From: Shimia gijangensis
Lineage (GTDB): Bacteria > Pseudomonadota > Alphaproteobacteria > Rhodobacterales > Rhodobacteraceae
Length of the DNA stretch: 64,000 nucleotides
Assembly: GCF_900142085.1 (NCBI RefSeq)
Contig: NZ_FQZQ01000003.1
Coordinates: 186,001 to 250,000 of the forward strand
Reading direction: 5' to 3'
Positions 35,023 through 43,697 of the stretch are shown piece after piece; the first letter of the stretch is position 1; the number at the start of each line of letters is the position of its first letter. Position numbers and translations under genes: made by a program. The notes beneath the pieces were generated by a model. That model was not told the DNA's origin. It made no database searches and worked only from the letters and a program-made list of their open reading frames with translations.

Positions 35023-35895
35023 CTAATTGCGGCTACGCTTTTCAAATCTGGGCAGCATGGCGGAAAAATCCATGCCTGCGCCGTCTTCGTTTTCAACGAA
35101 CTGTGCGTAAAGATCGCGTGCCATTTGGCCCATCGGTGTGTCAGCGTCTGCGGCTTCTGCAGCCTGCTGCGACAGACGCAGGTCCTTCAGCATCAGATCG
35201 GCTGCAAACCCGGGTTTATAGTCATTGTCTGACGGAGATTGCGGGCCAACACCGGGGGCAGGGCAGTAGGCATTCATGGTCCAGCTATAGCCTGATGACG
35301 TGCTGACCACGTCGAACATCTTTTCCCGGCTCAGCCCCAGTTTGTCGGCCAGTGAAAAGGCCTCGCAAGTGGCGATCATCGTCACGCCAAGAATCATGTT
35401 GTTGCAAATCTTGGCAGCCTGACCGGCACCCGCTTCGCCGCAGTGCACGGCCTTTTGTCCCATGATGTCAAACAACGGATCCGCCTTGGCAAAGGCCTCT
35501 GCGCTACCACCGGCCATAAAGGTGAGCGTGCCACCAGCTGCACCGCCAACGCCGCCGGAAACCGGCGCATCAACAAAAAGCAACCCGGCAGCCCCTGCCT
35601 GATCAGCCACCGCACGCGCACTTTCGACATCGACGGTTGAACAATCGACCAGTGCCGCGCCTTTGGACATGGCCGGGATCACGTCATTTGCCACTGCTCG
35701 CAGGATTGCGCCGTTTGGCAACATGGTGATCACCACATCAGCACCGGTTGCAGCCTCAATTCCGGTTGCGGCCAGTGTCACGCCGTCAATGGCGACATCT
35801 GCCATGTCAAACCCGGTCACGTCGTGACCTGCCTTGGCAAGGTTTGTCGCCATTGGGCCGCCCATATTACCTAGTCCGATAAAGCCGATCTTCAT
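35023..35895 (-). CDS. mmsB: 3-Hydroxyisobutyrate dehydrogenase
   Basis: 290 residues. Rossmann start IGFIGLGNMGGPMATNLAKAGHDVTGFD, the substrate-binding VDAPVSGGVGGAAGGTLTFMAGG, and the catalytic-lysine segment GAGQAAKICNNMILG identify the beta-hydroxyacid dehydrogenase family. In valine breakdown it oxidises 3-hydroxyisobutyrate to methylmalonate semialdehyde with NAD. It follows the 3-hydroxyisobutyryl-CoA hydrolase gene after 3 bases and is the last gene of this leftward operon. Start has AGGGAGAC upstream. Confidence 0.93.
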   Translation of the reverse strand: MKIGFIGLGNMGGPMATNLAKAGHDVTGFDMADVAIDGVTLAATGIEAATGADVVITMLPNGAILRAVANDVIPAMSKGAALVDCSTVDVESARAVADQAGAAGLLFVDAPVSGGVGGAAGGTLTFMAGGSAEAFAKADPLFDIMGQKAVHCGEAGAGQAAKICNNMILGVTMIATCEAFSLADKLGLSREKMFDVVSTSSGYSWTMNAYCPAPGVGPQSPSDNDYKPGFAADLMLKDLRLSQQAAEAADADTPMGQMARDLYAQFVENEDGAGMDFSAMLPRFEKRSRN

Positions 35896-35898
35896 GGG

Positions 35899-36939
35899 TT
35901 AGTCTCCCTTTTCAAATGTCAGTGTCGCGTCGCCAAGGGGCATGAGCATCTGGCTGACTGCCACGGCGGGTAGGGCGTTTAGGTCATGTTTCCATTGCGG
36001 ATTGCGGTCTTTGTCAATGATCTGAGCACGAATTCCTTCAAGGAAATCGCCGTGCTCCATCGCGCGATACGTAAAACGGTATTCCTGCTCGAGTGCGGCC
36101 CGAATGCTCTCGGTGGCTCGCACCCGGTGAATGATCTCCAAGGCGCAGCCCATCGCCAATGGCGAATTACGCGATAGTTTTTTCAACGCGTCGCGGGCAA
36201 AGTCGCTATCGGATGCTTTTAGCGCATTGACGATATCGGTGAGGCTTTCGCCACCAAAGTTGGCGTCAATCTCAGTCTGTTGTGTCTCCAATGTCCCATT
36301 TGGTGCGGTTTGCGCGGCAGTGTCGATCAGTGTCCAGTCGCCCGTGGCTTCCAATTGAGTGATCAGATCGGGCCAGTTTCCTTCGGGCAGAAAGTAATCG
36401 GCAAATCCGGCAAGGATTGCATCTGCGGCGCCAAGCCGGGCAGCTGTCAGGCCCAGATACTCACCCAGACGTCCAGGTGCGGTGGCCAAAATATGAGACC
36501 CGCCCACATCTGGAACCAATCCAATGCCGCACTCTGGCATGGCGATTTGACTGCTGTTGCCGACAACCCGGTGGCTGCAATGACAGCCCACACCGACCCC
36601 GCCGCCCATGGTGAAACCTTGCATGAAGCTCGCGACAGGTTTGCCAAATTCGAACATTTTAGCGTTCATTCGGTACTCATCGGCCCAGAAAGTTTGTCCA
36701 AATGCGAAATTATTTGCTGTTCCGGTTTCATAGAGTTCGGCGATGTCTCCGCCTGCACAGAACGCCTTTTCACCTTCGGCGTCGACGACGATCATTGCGA
36801 CATCGTCGTCGTTTTCCCAAGCGTCCAGCGCGTCTTCAATCGCTGTGCACATTTTATAAGACATCGCATTCAGCGCTTTGGGGCGTGTGAATGTGATGCG
36901 GCCGGTTTTTCCGACCTTGCGGATGTTGATATCGCTCAT
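35899..36939 (-). CDS. 3-Hydroxyisobutyryl-CoA hydrolase (crotonase family)
   Basis: 346 residues, crotonase fold with an extra C-terminal part, the length of HIBCH-type hydrolases rather than simple enoyl-CoA hydratases (about 260). Typical stretches are ITFTRPKALNAMSYKM, AFCAGGDIAELYE, FMQGFTMGGGVGVG and PECGIGLVPDVGGSHIL. It releases free 3-hydroxyisobutyrate from its CoA ester. Its place between an acyl-CoA dehydrogenase and mmsB supports this reaction over hydration. A second, true methacrylyl-CoA hydratase is not in the cluster. Confidence 0.88.
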   Translation of the reverse strand: MSDINIRKVGKTGRITFTRPKALNAMSYKMCTAIEDALDAWENDDDVAMIVVDAEGEKAFCAGGDIAELYETGTANNFAFGQTFWADEYRMNAKMFEFGKPVASFMQGFTMGGGVGVGCHCSHRVVGNSSQIAMPECGIGLVPDVGGSHILATAPGRLGEYLGLTAARLGAADAILAGFADYFLPEGNWPDLITQLEATGDWTLIDTAAQTAPNGTLETQQTEIDANFGGESLTDIVNALKASDSDFARDALKKLSRNSPLAMGCALEIIHRVRATESIRAALEQEYRFTYRAMEHGDFLEGIRAQIIDKDRNPQWKHDLNALPAVAVSQMLMPLGDATLTFEKGD

Positions 36940-36958
36940 CTGGTCAAGTCTGCCTTGC

Positions 36959-38104
36959 TTAGCTTGCGTCTGCGATCATCTGACGTGACACGATAAGACG
37001 CATGATCTCGTTGGTGCCTTCCAAAATCTGGTGCACCCGAAGATCGCGTACGATTTTCTCGATGCCATAGTCCGCAAGGTATCCGTAACCGCCGTGCAGT
37101 TGCAGACAGCCATTGGCCACCTCAAAGGCTGCATCGGTGACCATCAGTTTGGCCATCGCACAGAATTTGCTGGCGTCATGCGTGCTGTTGTCCAATTTCC
37201 ACGCTGCCTGACGCAGGAAGGTACGCGCGGCTTGAAGCTTGGTCTCATATTCCGCGAGCCGGAACTGTAAGGCTTGGAATTGATTGATAGATTTTCCGAA
37301 AGCCTTGCGTTCGGACATGTACTGCATAGTCAAATCCAGCGCGTTTTGCGCCCCACCCAAAGCCGAAGCCGAGATGTTCAAACGCCCACCATCCAGACCT
37401 GCCATAGCATAAGAGAACCCTTTGCCCTCTTCGCCCAACAGGTTTTCCAGGGGCACCAGACAATCGTCAAATTGCACCTGTGAAGTTGGTTGTGATTTCC
37501 AGCCCATCTTGGACTCATTGGCACCGAAACTCAGACCCTCGGTGCCGGTCTCGACAATCACAGTGGAAATGCCTTTGGGTCCATCATCCCCGGTCCGGCA
37601 CATGGTGACGTAGACATCGGAGTAATTGCCGCCAGAGATGAACGCCTTGGTGCCGTTCATGTTGTAGCCAGTGTTGGATTTATCAGCGCGTGTGCGCAGG
37701 GCCGCCGCGTCCGACCCTGAGCCGGGCTCGGTCAGGCAATAGGAAAACACTTTTTCCATAGAGCACAGGTCGGGTAACCACTTTTGTTTGGTGTCTTCAC
37801 TGCCAAATTTGTCGATCATGCCGCCACACATATTGTGGATCGACAAAAACGCGCCAACCGAAGGGCAGGACATGGCCAGGGCTTCGAAAACCAATGTGCC
37901 ATCCAGTCGCGACAGGCCAGAGCCACCATATTCTTCAGAGACATAAAGCCCACCGAACCCCAGCTCGGCCAACTGCGGCCAAAGCTGTTTTGGAATAAGC
38001 CCTTCGGCCTCCCAAGCTTGGGCGTTTGGCGCGATATTGTCTTCGCCAAAACTTTTGGCCATGTCAAAAATCAGGGTTTGTTCTTCGGTCAGAGCAAAGT
38101 CCAT
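36959..38104 (-). CDS. Acyl-CoA dehydrogenase, probably isobutyryl-CoA dehydrogenase
   Basis: 381 residues, standard acyl-CoA dehydrogenase. Visible signatures are YCLTEPGSGSDAAALRT (FAD and substrate site), TKAFISGGNYSDVYV, and the C-terminal LQLHGGYGYLADYGIEKIVRDLRVHQILEGTNEIMRL. In valine catabolism the matching enzyme makes methacrylyl-CoA from isobutyryl-CoA. Its position just upstream of the hydrolase and mmsB genes supports this substrate. The start has GGGAGACC upstream and opens the leftward operon. Confidence 0.88.
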   Translation of the reverse strand: MDFALTEEQTLIFDMAKSFGEDNIAPNAQAWEAEGLIPKQLWPQLAELGFGGLYVSEEYGGSGLSRLDGTLVFEALAMSCPSVGAFLSIHNMCGGMIDKFGSEDTKQKWLPDLCSMEKVFSYCLTEPGSGSDAAALRTRADKSNTGYNMNGTKAFISGGNYSDVYVTMCRTGDDGPKGISTVIVETGTEGLSFGANESKMGWKSQPTSQVQFDDCLVPLENLLGEEGKGFSYAMAGLDGGRLNISASALGGAQNALDLTMQYMSERKAFGKSINQFQALQFRLAEYETKLQAARTFLRQAAWKLDNSTHDASKFCAMAKLMVTDAAFEVANGCLQLHGGYGYLADYGIEKIVRDLRVHQILEGTNEIMRLIVSRQMIADAS

Positions 38105-38216
38105 TTAAGGTCTCCCGGCACGTACAATTGAACGTTTGTTAAATTATACAACTCTTACACCAATGTGTCAGTGCGAAAAAAACGCCAACCCAATCTGCAA
38201 TATTCAGGGCAGTAAT

Positions 38217-39350
38217 TTACAAATCGACATGAAATTCTTCCGTCAGATGCCGAACCACAGCGCGCAGGGCTTCGGATTGGCTGTATTCGGCTTGAAGTGC
38301 GTCGTTGTAGACCGCCCTCTGGCGGTCCGAACTGTTCCCGGATTTCAGAATATTCATGACGTTTTCGATCTCCTGGGCAGAAGACAAAGCTTCTGCATCT
38401 TCCTGTAGCAGGCCTAAAAGTTCTTCCATCAGATCGGCAAAGGGCACGATCTCGCGGCGCCCCCAATCAATCAATCCGGCAGACATGCCATAGCGTTGCG
38501 CGCGCCATCGATTTTCCTCGATCAGGAACCGATCATACAGGCGCCAACGTTGGTTTTTGGTCGAAAGGCGCCACAACATCCGTGTCAGCGCCTGGATCAA
38601 AGCCGCCAGGGTCAACGTGTCCTCTAATCGCGGGGTGACATCACAAATACGGGTTTCCAATGTCGGAAACCTTGATGAGGGGCGCAGATCCCACCAGACC
38701 TTGGATGCGTCTTCGATCACACCGACATCCGTCATTGCCTGAACCGAACGTTCATAGGTTGACCAACTGTCCATGTTGGGCGGCAGACCCGTGCGGGGGA
38801 GGTTGTCAAACACCGTCAGGCGATAACAGCTTAACCCTGTGTCCTCGCCCTGCCAAAATGGCGAAGAGCAGCTCAGGGCAAGAAGGTGTGGCAGAAAGTA
38901 CCGAAGTTGCCCCATAAGATCGATGCGGCGATCTGCATTGTCGATGCCCACATGCACATGCATGCCGCAAATCAACATGCGCCGTACCACCCCGGCCAAA
39001 TCATCACGCAGGGCGTTGTAGCGATCTTTGTCGGTATGATGCTGATCCCGCCAGTCCGAGAACGGATGGCAAGAGGCCGCAATGGGGGCGAGATTATACT
39101 GCCCGGCGACGCGGGCCACGGTCGAGCGCAAACGCTTGAGGTCTTCACGGGCTTCGCCAACGGTGCGACAAACGCCAGTGCCGATCTCGATCTGACAGCT
39201 CAGAAATTCCGGGCTGACCTGACCTTCCAGCTCTGCCTTGCACGCATCCATGAGCCCATCCGGGGCAGGGGCCAAGTCCAGGCTGTCCTTGTCGACAAGA
39301 AGATATTCCTCTTCAACGCCAATGGTAAAACTAGGTTCCTTCAGGGACAT
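38217..39350 (-). CDS. YbdK/GCS2-family carboxylate-amine ligase
   Basis: 377 residues of the glutamate-cysteine ligase-related GCS2 family. It begins with [13 protein letters not shown], has [18 protein letters not shown] in the middle and RWRAQRYGM towards the end, all typical of YbdK-type enzymes. These show weak gamma-glutamylcysteine synthetase activity in E. coli; the natural substrate is not settled. The longest frame reaches 39407. ATG at 39350 has GGGAGGA ahead of it. The gene lies between the two halves of the valine degradation genes but has no evident part in that pathway. Confidence 0.85.
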   Translation of the reverse strand: MSLKEPSFTIGVEEEYLLVDKDSLDLAPAPDGLMDACKAELEGQVSPEFLSCQIEIGTGVCRTVGEAREDLKRLRSTVARVAGQYNLAPIAASCHPFSDWRDQHHTDKDRYNALRDDLAGVVRRMLICGMHVHVGIDNADRRIDLMGQLRYFLPHLLALSCSSPFWQGEDTGLSCYRLTVFDNLPRTGLPPNMDSWSTYERSVQAMTDVGVIEDASKVWWDLRPSSRFPTLETRICDVTPRLEDTLTLAALIQALTRMLWRLSTKNQRWRLYDRFLIEENRWRAQRYGMSAGLIDWGRREIVPFADLMEELLGLLQEDAEALSSAQEIENVMNILKSGNSSDRQRAVYNDALQAEYSQSEALRAVVRHLTEEFHVDL

Positions 39351-39526
39351 GGCCGTCCTCCCAAACGGTTGCAGGGCAAGTTCAACAGGAAAGTTCAAAG
39401 ATTTCAAGGGACGGGTTTTTTCGAACCTGCGTCAACATAACCTTCCTGTATGGTAGGGTTTGTCATATTACGTATGCGGAATGTGAAATATGATGCCTGC
39501 GGAACCGCGCTGATATGGAGAAAAAA

Positions 39527-39973
39527 ATGCGATTGATTCTAAGAAGGGGTCTTTTGGCTCTGGTCCTTATTTTGAGTCCTATGATTGCCTTGGCAGAAGA
39601 GGCAAAGCCGCGCTTGTTTGTAAATCTCACGACCGATGACACCTGGGCTGCGACAAAGGCCATCATGTTCGCCCATCAAAAAGCTCAGAAGAATGGCTAT
39701 GATGCCGCAATCTGGTTGAATGTGCGCGCCGTATATCTGGCGGACAAAAAACGGCCAAGCCATGTACACGGATTGATGGTCGAAAAAGGCGCTTCTGTTC
39801 AGGATATGCTTGTGGCTTTCATCAATGATGGAGGCACAGTCATCATGTGTGGTGCCTGCTCGAAAGCCGCCGGTCTGACCAAAGCTGACTACATTGATGG
39901 GGTTACTATGGGCAATTTTGAACTGATCGAAAGCTGGCTGTTTGATCCCAACACTCAGACTCTGGGGTGGTGA
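39527..39973 (+). CDS. Exported DsrE-family protein
   Basis: About 148 residues. Signal peptide (LILRRGLLALVLILSPMIALA) followed by a DsrE/DsrF-like fold: KPRLFVNLTTDDTWAATKAIMFA, and the Cys motif VIMCGACSKAAGL (C-x2-C). The second ATG at 39527 has GGAG six bases upstream and is the likelier start; a first ATG lies at 39515. DsrE proteins often move or bind sulfur; an exported single copy here suggests a periplasmic role. It is divergent from the YbdK-like gene. Confidence 0.8.
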   Translation: MRLILRRGLLALVLILSPMIALAEEAKPRLFVNLTTDDTWAATKAIMFAHQKAQKNGYDAAIWLNVRAVYLADKKRPSHVHGLMVEKGASVQDMLVAFINDGGTVIMCGACSKAAGLTKADYIDGVTMGNFELIESWLFDPNTQTLGW

Positions 39974-39996
39974 GATCGCGGTCGCCTAAAATAACT

Positions 39997-40025
39997 AAAA
40001 CTCCGGTTACGTGCCGGAGTTTTAA
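39997..40025. terminator. Bidirectional terminator between DsrE gene and STAS-like gene
   Basis: Stem AAAACTCCGG / CCGGAGTTTT with a seven-base loop. The terminal A/T pairs give T-runs in both directions. Confidence 0.82.
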
Positions 40026-40057
40026 TCCCTTTGACGCATTTGAACCGCAGTCACGTG

Positions 40058-40474
40058 CTATGCCGACGTCAGCAATTCAGAAAGGCTGGCTTCCTTGAGA
40101 CCAAGGATTGCCAAGGATTCGGCTTCGTCATCCAGAACGATCGGCACCACACTGTCAAAGGGCTCCCAGGATTTCAGGATCATTTGGGCAATGCCGAGAC
40201 CTTCTGGATTTGGGGCGTAGTAGACGATCAGCGTCTCGGCGTTGTTTCCCGCGAAAACGTCCGCTTTTTGCGCCTGCAATTGCATCAGTTTGGTGAAATT
40301 CTTTTCCATGCTGGTGATGCCGGACAAATCGACCAATTGCTTCTGGCCCGGTCGGCAATCGGGATGCTGTGCATATTCTGCGAAAGCCTGGGCAGTGTCA
40401 TCAAACCGGGCTTCGCCTTCGTATTTTACAAAGACCAGACCACGGGATTTTAAAATTCGAAACGATACGGGCAT
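40058..40474 (-). CDS. Small STAS/SpoIIAA-like protein
   Basis: 138 residues after choosing ATG at 40474, which lies beyond the mmsA terminator. Alternating strands and helices are suggested by FRILKSRGLVFVKYEGEARFD and QLVDLSGITSMEKNFTKL, followed by AETLIVYYAPNPEGLGIAQ. The layout resembles the SpoIIAA/STAS fold found in small cytoplasmic regulatory proteins. No clear ribosome site is present, and function is unknown. A terminator upstream separates it from mmsA, so it needs its own promoter. Confidence 0.55.
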   Translation of the reverse strand: MPVSFRILKSRGLVFVKYEGEARFDDTAQAFAEYAQHPDCRPGQKQLVDLSGITSMEKNFTKLMQLQAQKADVFAGNNAETLIVYYAPNPEGLGIAQMILKSWEPFDSVVPIVLDDEAESLAILGLKEASLSELLTSA

Positions 40475-40502
40475 TGATACTGATACTGCCAGACTTAAAG
40501 AA

Positions 40503-40530
40503 CAGTGGGCGACCCGAAGGCCGCCCACAT
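40503..40530 (-). terminator. Terminator after mmsA
   Basis: On the minus strand the stem GTGGGC...GCCCAC with an inner GG/CC extension is followed by TGTTCTTT. It lies 26 bases after the mmsA stop. Confidence 0.65.
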
Positions 40531-40555
40531 AGACAATCAGAATGTGACCAAAGGG

Positions 40556-42055
40556 TCAATCCATGGCTTTAAAGTTAAACTCGCCGCCCTCTTTGATGCC
40601 TGACGGCCAACGCGAGGTCACGGTCTTGGTGCGCGAGTAGAACTTGAACGAATCTGGGCCATGCTGGTTCAGATCGCCGAACATGGATTTCTTCCAACCA
40701 CCAAAGGTGTGATAGGCCAATGGAACTGGAACAGGCACGTTAATACCAACCATGCCGATGTTGATCCGGTGGGCGAAATCACGAGCTGTGTCACCGTCGC
40801 GTGTATAGATCGCGGTGCCGTTTCCATATTCGTGGTCCATCGCCAGCTTCAGCGCTTCTTCGTATGAGGCAGCGCGGATAGTGGAGACAACCGGACCAAA
40901 GATTTCCTGACGATAGATGTCCATGTCTGGAGTGACGTTGTCAAAAAGGTGTGGGCCTACAAAGAAACCGTCCTCATAGCCCTGAAGCGAGAAGTCACGG
41001 TTGTCGACAACCAGCTTGGCGCCTTGGTCAACACCGGACTGGATCAGACCCAGAATGCGTTCTTTGGCCGCTGCGGTCACTACTGGTCCCATGTCGACGT
41101 CGTTGCCTGCAGTCCAAGGACCGATTTTCAGGTTCTCAACGCGTGGAATCAACGCTTCGATCAAACGATCAGCGGTTTCTTCGCCCACTGGTACTGCCAC
41201 CGAAATCGCCATGCAGCGTTCGCCAGCCGCACCAAAACCGGCGCCCACGATAGCGTCAGCCGCTTGCTCGATATCCGCATCCGGCATGATAATCATGTGG
41301 TTTTTGGCGCCGCCAAAGCACTGCGCGCGTTTGCCGTTCGCAGTGGCGCGCGAGTAAATATATTGCGCGACTGGAGTCGAACCCACAAAGGACACACCTT
41401 GAATGGTTTCGCTGTCCAGCAGTGTGTCAACGGCTTCTTTGTCGCCGTTCACAACCTGGAAACACCCGGCGGGCAGCCCGGCTTCGACAAACAGTTCTGC
41501 CAGCATCAAAGGCACAGATGGGTCACGCTCGGATGGTTTCAGAACCACGGCGTTGCCACAGGCCAAAGCCGGACCAACATGCCACAACGGCATCATCGCA
41601 GGAAAGTTGAATGGCATGATTGAGGCCACAACACCCAAAGGCTGGCGCATGGAGTACATGTCAATGCCGGGGCCGGCGCTGTCGGTGAATTCCCCTTTCA
41701 GCATTTGCGGGGCCGCGATGCAGTACTCAATAACTTCAAGTCCGCGTTGCAGATCACCTTTGGCGTCGGGGAATGTTTTGCCGTGCTCCTTGCTCAGCGC
41801 TTCGGCCAGCTTGTCCATGTCACGGTTCATCAGACCAACCATGGCCATCATCACACGGGCGCGGCGCTGAGGGTTCATCGCACCCCATGCAGGCTGTGCA
41901 GCAGCGGCATCAGCGATGGCTTTTTCAGTTTCAGCAACACTTGCCATTGGGCATTGCGACTGAACTTCGCCTGTGGCGGGATTGAAAACGTCATCAAAAC
42001 GGCCGGATGTGCCTTTGACATATTCGCCGTTCAGGAAGTGAGTAAGTTCTTGCAT
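40556..42055 (-). CDS. mmsA: Methylmalonate-semialdehyde dehydrogenase (CoA-acylating)
   Basis: 499 residues of the aldehyde dehydrogenase family. The catalytic cysteine lies in GAAGERCMAIS, and the family start is HFLNGEYVKGTSGRFDDVFNPATGEV. SIMPFNFPAMMPLW and the KPSERDPS loop are also present. It converts methylmalonate semialdehyde to propionyl-CoA with CoA and NAD, the last step of valine catabolism and part of inositol and beta-alanine pathways. The longest frame starts at 42085; ATG at 42055 has GGAGGAC upstream. It is divergent from a LysR gene that is a likely regulator, and separated from mmsB by unrelated genes. Confidence 0.94.
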   Translation of the reverse strand: MQELTHFLNGEYVKGTSGRFDDVFNPATGEVQSQCPMASVAETEKAIADAAAAQPAWGAMNPQRRARVMMAMVGLMNRDMDKLAEALSKEHGKTFPDAKGDLQRGLEVIEYCIAAPQMLKGEFTDSAGPGIDMYSMRQPLGVVASIMPFNFPAMMPLWHVGPALACGNAVVLKPSERDPSVPLMLAELFVEAGLPAGCFQVVNGDKEAVDTLLDSETIQGVSFVGSTPVAQYIYSRATANGKRAQCFGGAKNHMIIMPDADIEQAADAIVGAGFGAAGERCMAISVAVPVGEETADRLIEALIPRVENLKIGPWTAGNDVDMGPVVTAAAKERILGLIQSGVDQGAKLVVDNRDFSLQGYEDGFFVGPHLFDNVTPDMDIYRQEIFGPVVSTIRAASYEEALKLAMDHEYGNGTAIYTRDGDTARDFAHRINIGMVGINVPVPVPLAYHTFGGWKKSMFGDLNQHGPDSFKFYSRTKTVTSRWPSGIKEGGEFNFKAMD

Positions 42056-42090
42056 AATTGAGTCCTCCAGATTCTGCGCAAACAATAGGC

Positions 42091-42137
42091 TTGCAAAAAT
42101 GATTGGAAAAGAGGCAAGATTTCAAAACCGTTTTGCA
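42091..42137. promoter_or_regulatory. Possible LysR binding region between mmsA and LysR gene
   Basis: TTGCAAAA and TTTTGCA form distant inverted halves in the 105-base divergent spacer. This is a typical place for a LysR regulator to bind. No promoter can be assigned with confidence. Confidence 0.3.
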
Positions 42138-42160
42138 TTTTTTCAGGAGGAGGGTGCGCA

Positions 42161-43057
42161 TTGGAACCTCATTGGGACGACCTGAGGGTCTTTCTGGCTG
42201 TTGCGCGTGAAGAAAGCCTGTCTGCAGCTGGACGGCGCCTTGGGGTGGACCCAGCCACGGTAGGTCGTCGGATCGGGCGTCTTGAAGAGGCACTTGAGTC
42301 GCCGCTGTTTGTGAAGTCACCTACCGGATATGCGTTAACTGATGCCGGACAACGGCTTATGGGACATGCAGAGCGGATTGAACAAACCATGCAACTGGCG
42401 TCCGAAGAACTGAGCGGCGAGGCAGGGGGGCTTTCCGGCCAAATTCGCATCGGGGCTCCGGACGGATCCGCGAATTTCTTGCTACCGCAGGTGTGCAACA
42501 AAATTGCGCAGGAAAACCCTGATTTGGAAATCCAGATTGTGGCCTTGCCAAGGGTGTTCAGCATGTCAAAGAGAGAAGCGGACATGGTGGTCGCCGTCAG
42601 CCCGCCCACAGCCGGTCGCCTGATGGTGCAGAAGATTACCGACTATAAACTGCACCTGGCAGCTGCGCGATGGTACCTTAAAACGGCCCCACCACTTAAG
42701 ACCTTGGACGACCTGAAAAACCACCAGATTGTCGGCTATATTCCGGACATGATTTTTGACAAGGAACTCGATTATCTGAGTGAAGTTGGAATTGAAAAGC
42801 CGACGATATCCTCAAACTCTGTGGCCGTTCAGATCAATTGTGTACGCATTGGCGGCGGCGTTGGTATCGTGCATGACTTTTCATTGCCGTTTTTTCGAGG
42901 AGTGCACAAAGTTCTGGAAGACGAGATCAGCCTGACACGCGGATTTTATCTGGTGCGGCATGAAGACGACAAGCGATTGGAGCGGTTAAATCGATTTTCT
43001 CAGGCATTATGCGATGGAATCCGCGAAGAGGTGTCGCGGTTGGAAGCGCGAACTTGA
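42161..43057 (+). CDS. LysR-family regulator, likely of mmsA
   Basis: 298 residues: helix-turn-helix at about 5-62 (DDLRVFLAVAREESLSAAGRRLGVDPATVGRRIGRLE) and an effector-binding domain. The start is TTG at 42161 with AGGAGGAGG upstream. It is divergent from mmsA, a standard layout for a pathway regulator, so control of valine/propionyl-CoA metabolism is an inference from position. The DPATVGRRI segment and short-chain-sensing style fit the LysR branch that is often annotated near aldehyde dehydrogenases. Confidence 0.85.
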   Translation: MEPHWDDLRVFLAVAREESLSAAGRRLGVDPATVGRRIGRLEEALESPLFVKSPTGYALTDAGQRLMGHAERIEQTMQLASEELSGEAGGLSGQIRIGAPDGSANFLLPQVCNKIAQENPDLEIQIVALPRVFSMSKREADMVVAVSPPTAGRLMVQKITDYKLHLAAARWYLKTAPPLKTLDDLKNHQIVGYIPDMIFDKELDYLSEVGIEKPTISSNSVAVQINCVRIGGGVGIVHDFSLPFFRGVHKVLEDEISLTRGFYLVRHEDDKRLERLNRFSQALCDGIREEVSRLEART

Positions 43058-43116
43058 CAATAGCGTTTCTTGCGGCGACGCTTGGATTTAAGCAATAATC
43101 TTAAGGAGCTTCGCAA

Positions 43117-43551
43117 ATGCTGGTCAGTCAGATTCTCAAGTCCAAAGGCGATCAGGGCGTCGTAACAGTCAAGCCGGGCACCTCAGTGTCTGATGCAGCC
43201 AAAATTCTCGCTGAAAAGCGTATCGGAACCGTGGTTATTTCGGCCACCGGTAAAAGCCTGGAAGGGATTTTGTCCGAACGCGATATTGTGCGTGAATTGG
43301 GAAACCGCGGCGCGGGTTGCATGAGCGATAAGGTCGACGACTATATGACCACGGAATTGGTGACTTGTAATTTGGGCGATGATGCGGTCGTCATTCTTGA
43401 AAAAATGACCGAAGGTCGGTTTCGTCACATGCCTGTTGTTGACGGAGGTGACATGATCGGGCTGATCACGCTTGGGGATGCTGTGAAAGCGCGCCTTAGC
43501 GAGCTGGCAATGGAAAAAGATGCCCTTGAAGGCATGATTATGGGGCACTGA
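43117..43551 (+). CDS. CBS-domain protein
   Basis: 144 residues consisting almost wholly of two CBS domains (about 5-60 and 75-130): VKPGTSVSDAAKILAEKRIGTVVIS and LSERDIVREL, then MTTELVTCNLGDDAVVILEKMTEGRFRHMPVV and LITLGDAVKAR. Such stand-alone CBS pairs bind adenosine nucleotides and usually regulate other proteins. The partner cannot be named. The start has AAGGAG with nine bases spacing. It lies 59 bases after the LysR gene on the same strand and ends in a strong terminator. Confidence 0.88.
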   Translation: MLVSQILKSKGDQGVVTVKPGTSVSDAAKILAEKRIGTVVISATGKSLEGILSERDIVRELGNRGAGCMSDKVDDYMTTELVTCNLGDDAVVILEKMTEGRFRHMPVVDGGDMIGLITLGDAVKARLSELAMEKDALEGMIMGH

Positions 43552-43585
43552 GCGTCACCCTGGATCAAGCCAAAAATGATGCTTT

Positions 43586-43619
43586 TAACGCGGTCCGCTT
43601 CGGGCCGCGTTTATGTTTT
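43586..43619 (+). terminator. Terminator after the CBS gene
   Basis: Stem AACGCGGTCC / GGGCCGCGTT (one G-T pair) with a GCTTC loop and TTTATGTTTT after it. Confidence 0.75.
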
Positions 43620-43697
43620 GAACGTCAGGTAACGAGTGACAGACGTGGGTTTGCTCTCGCATGCTATCTTCACAGTTTGTGTATTAGAGGAATTGTT

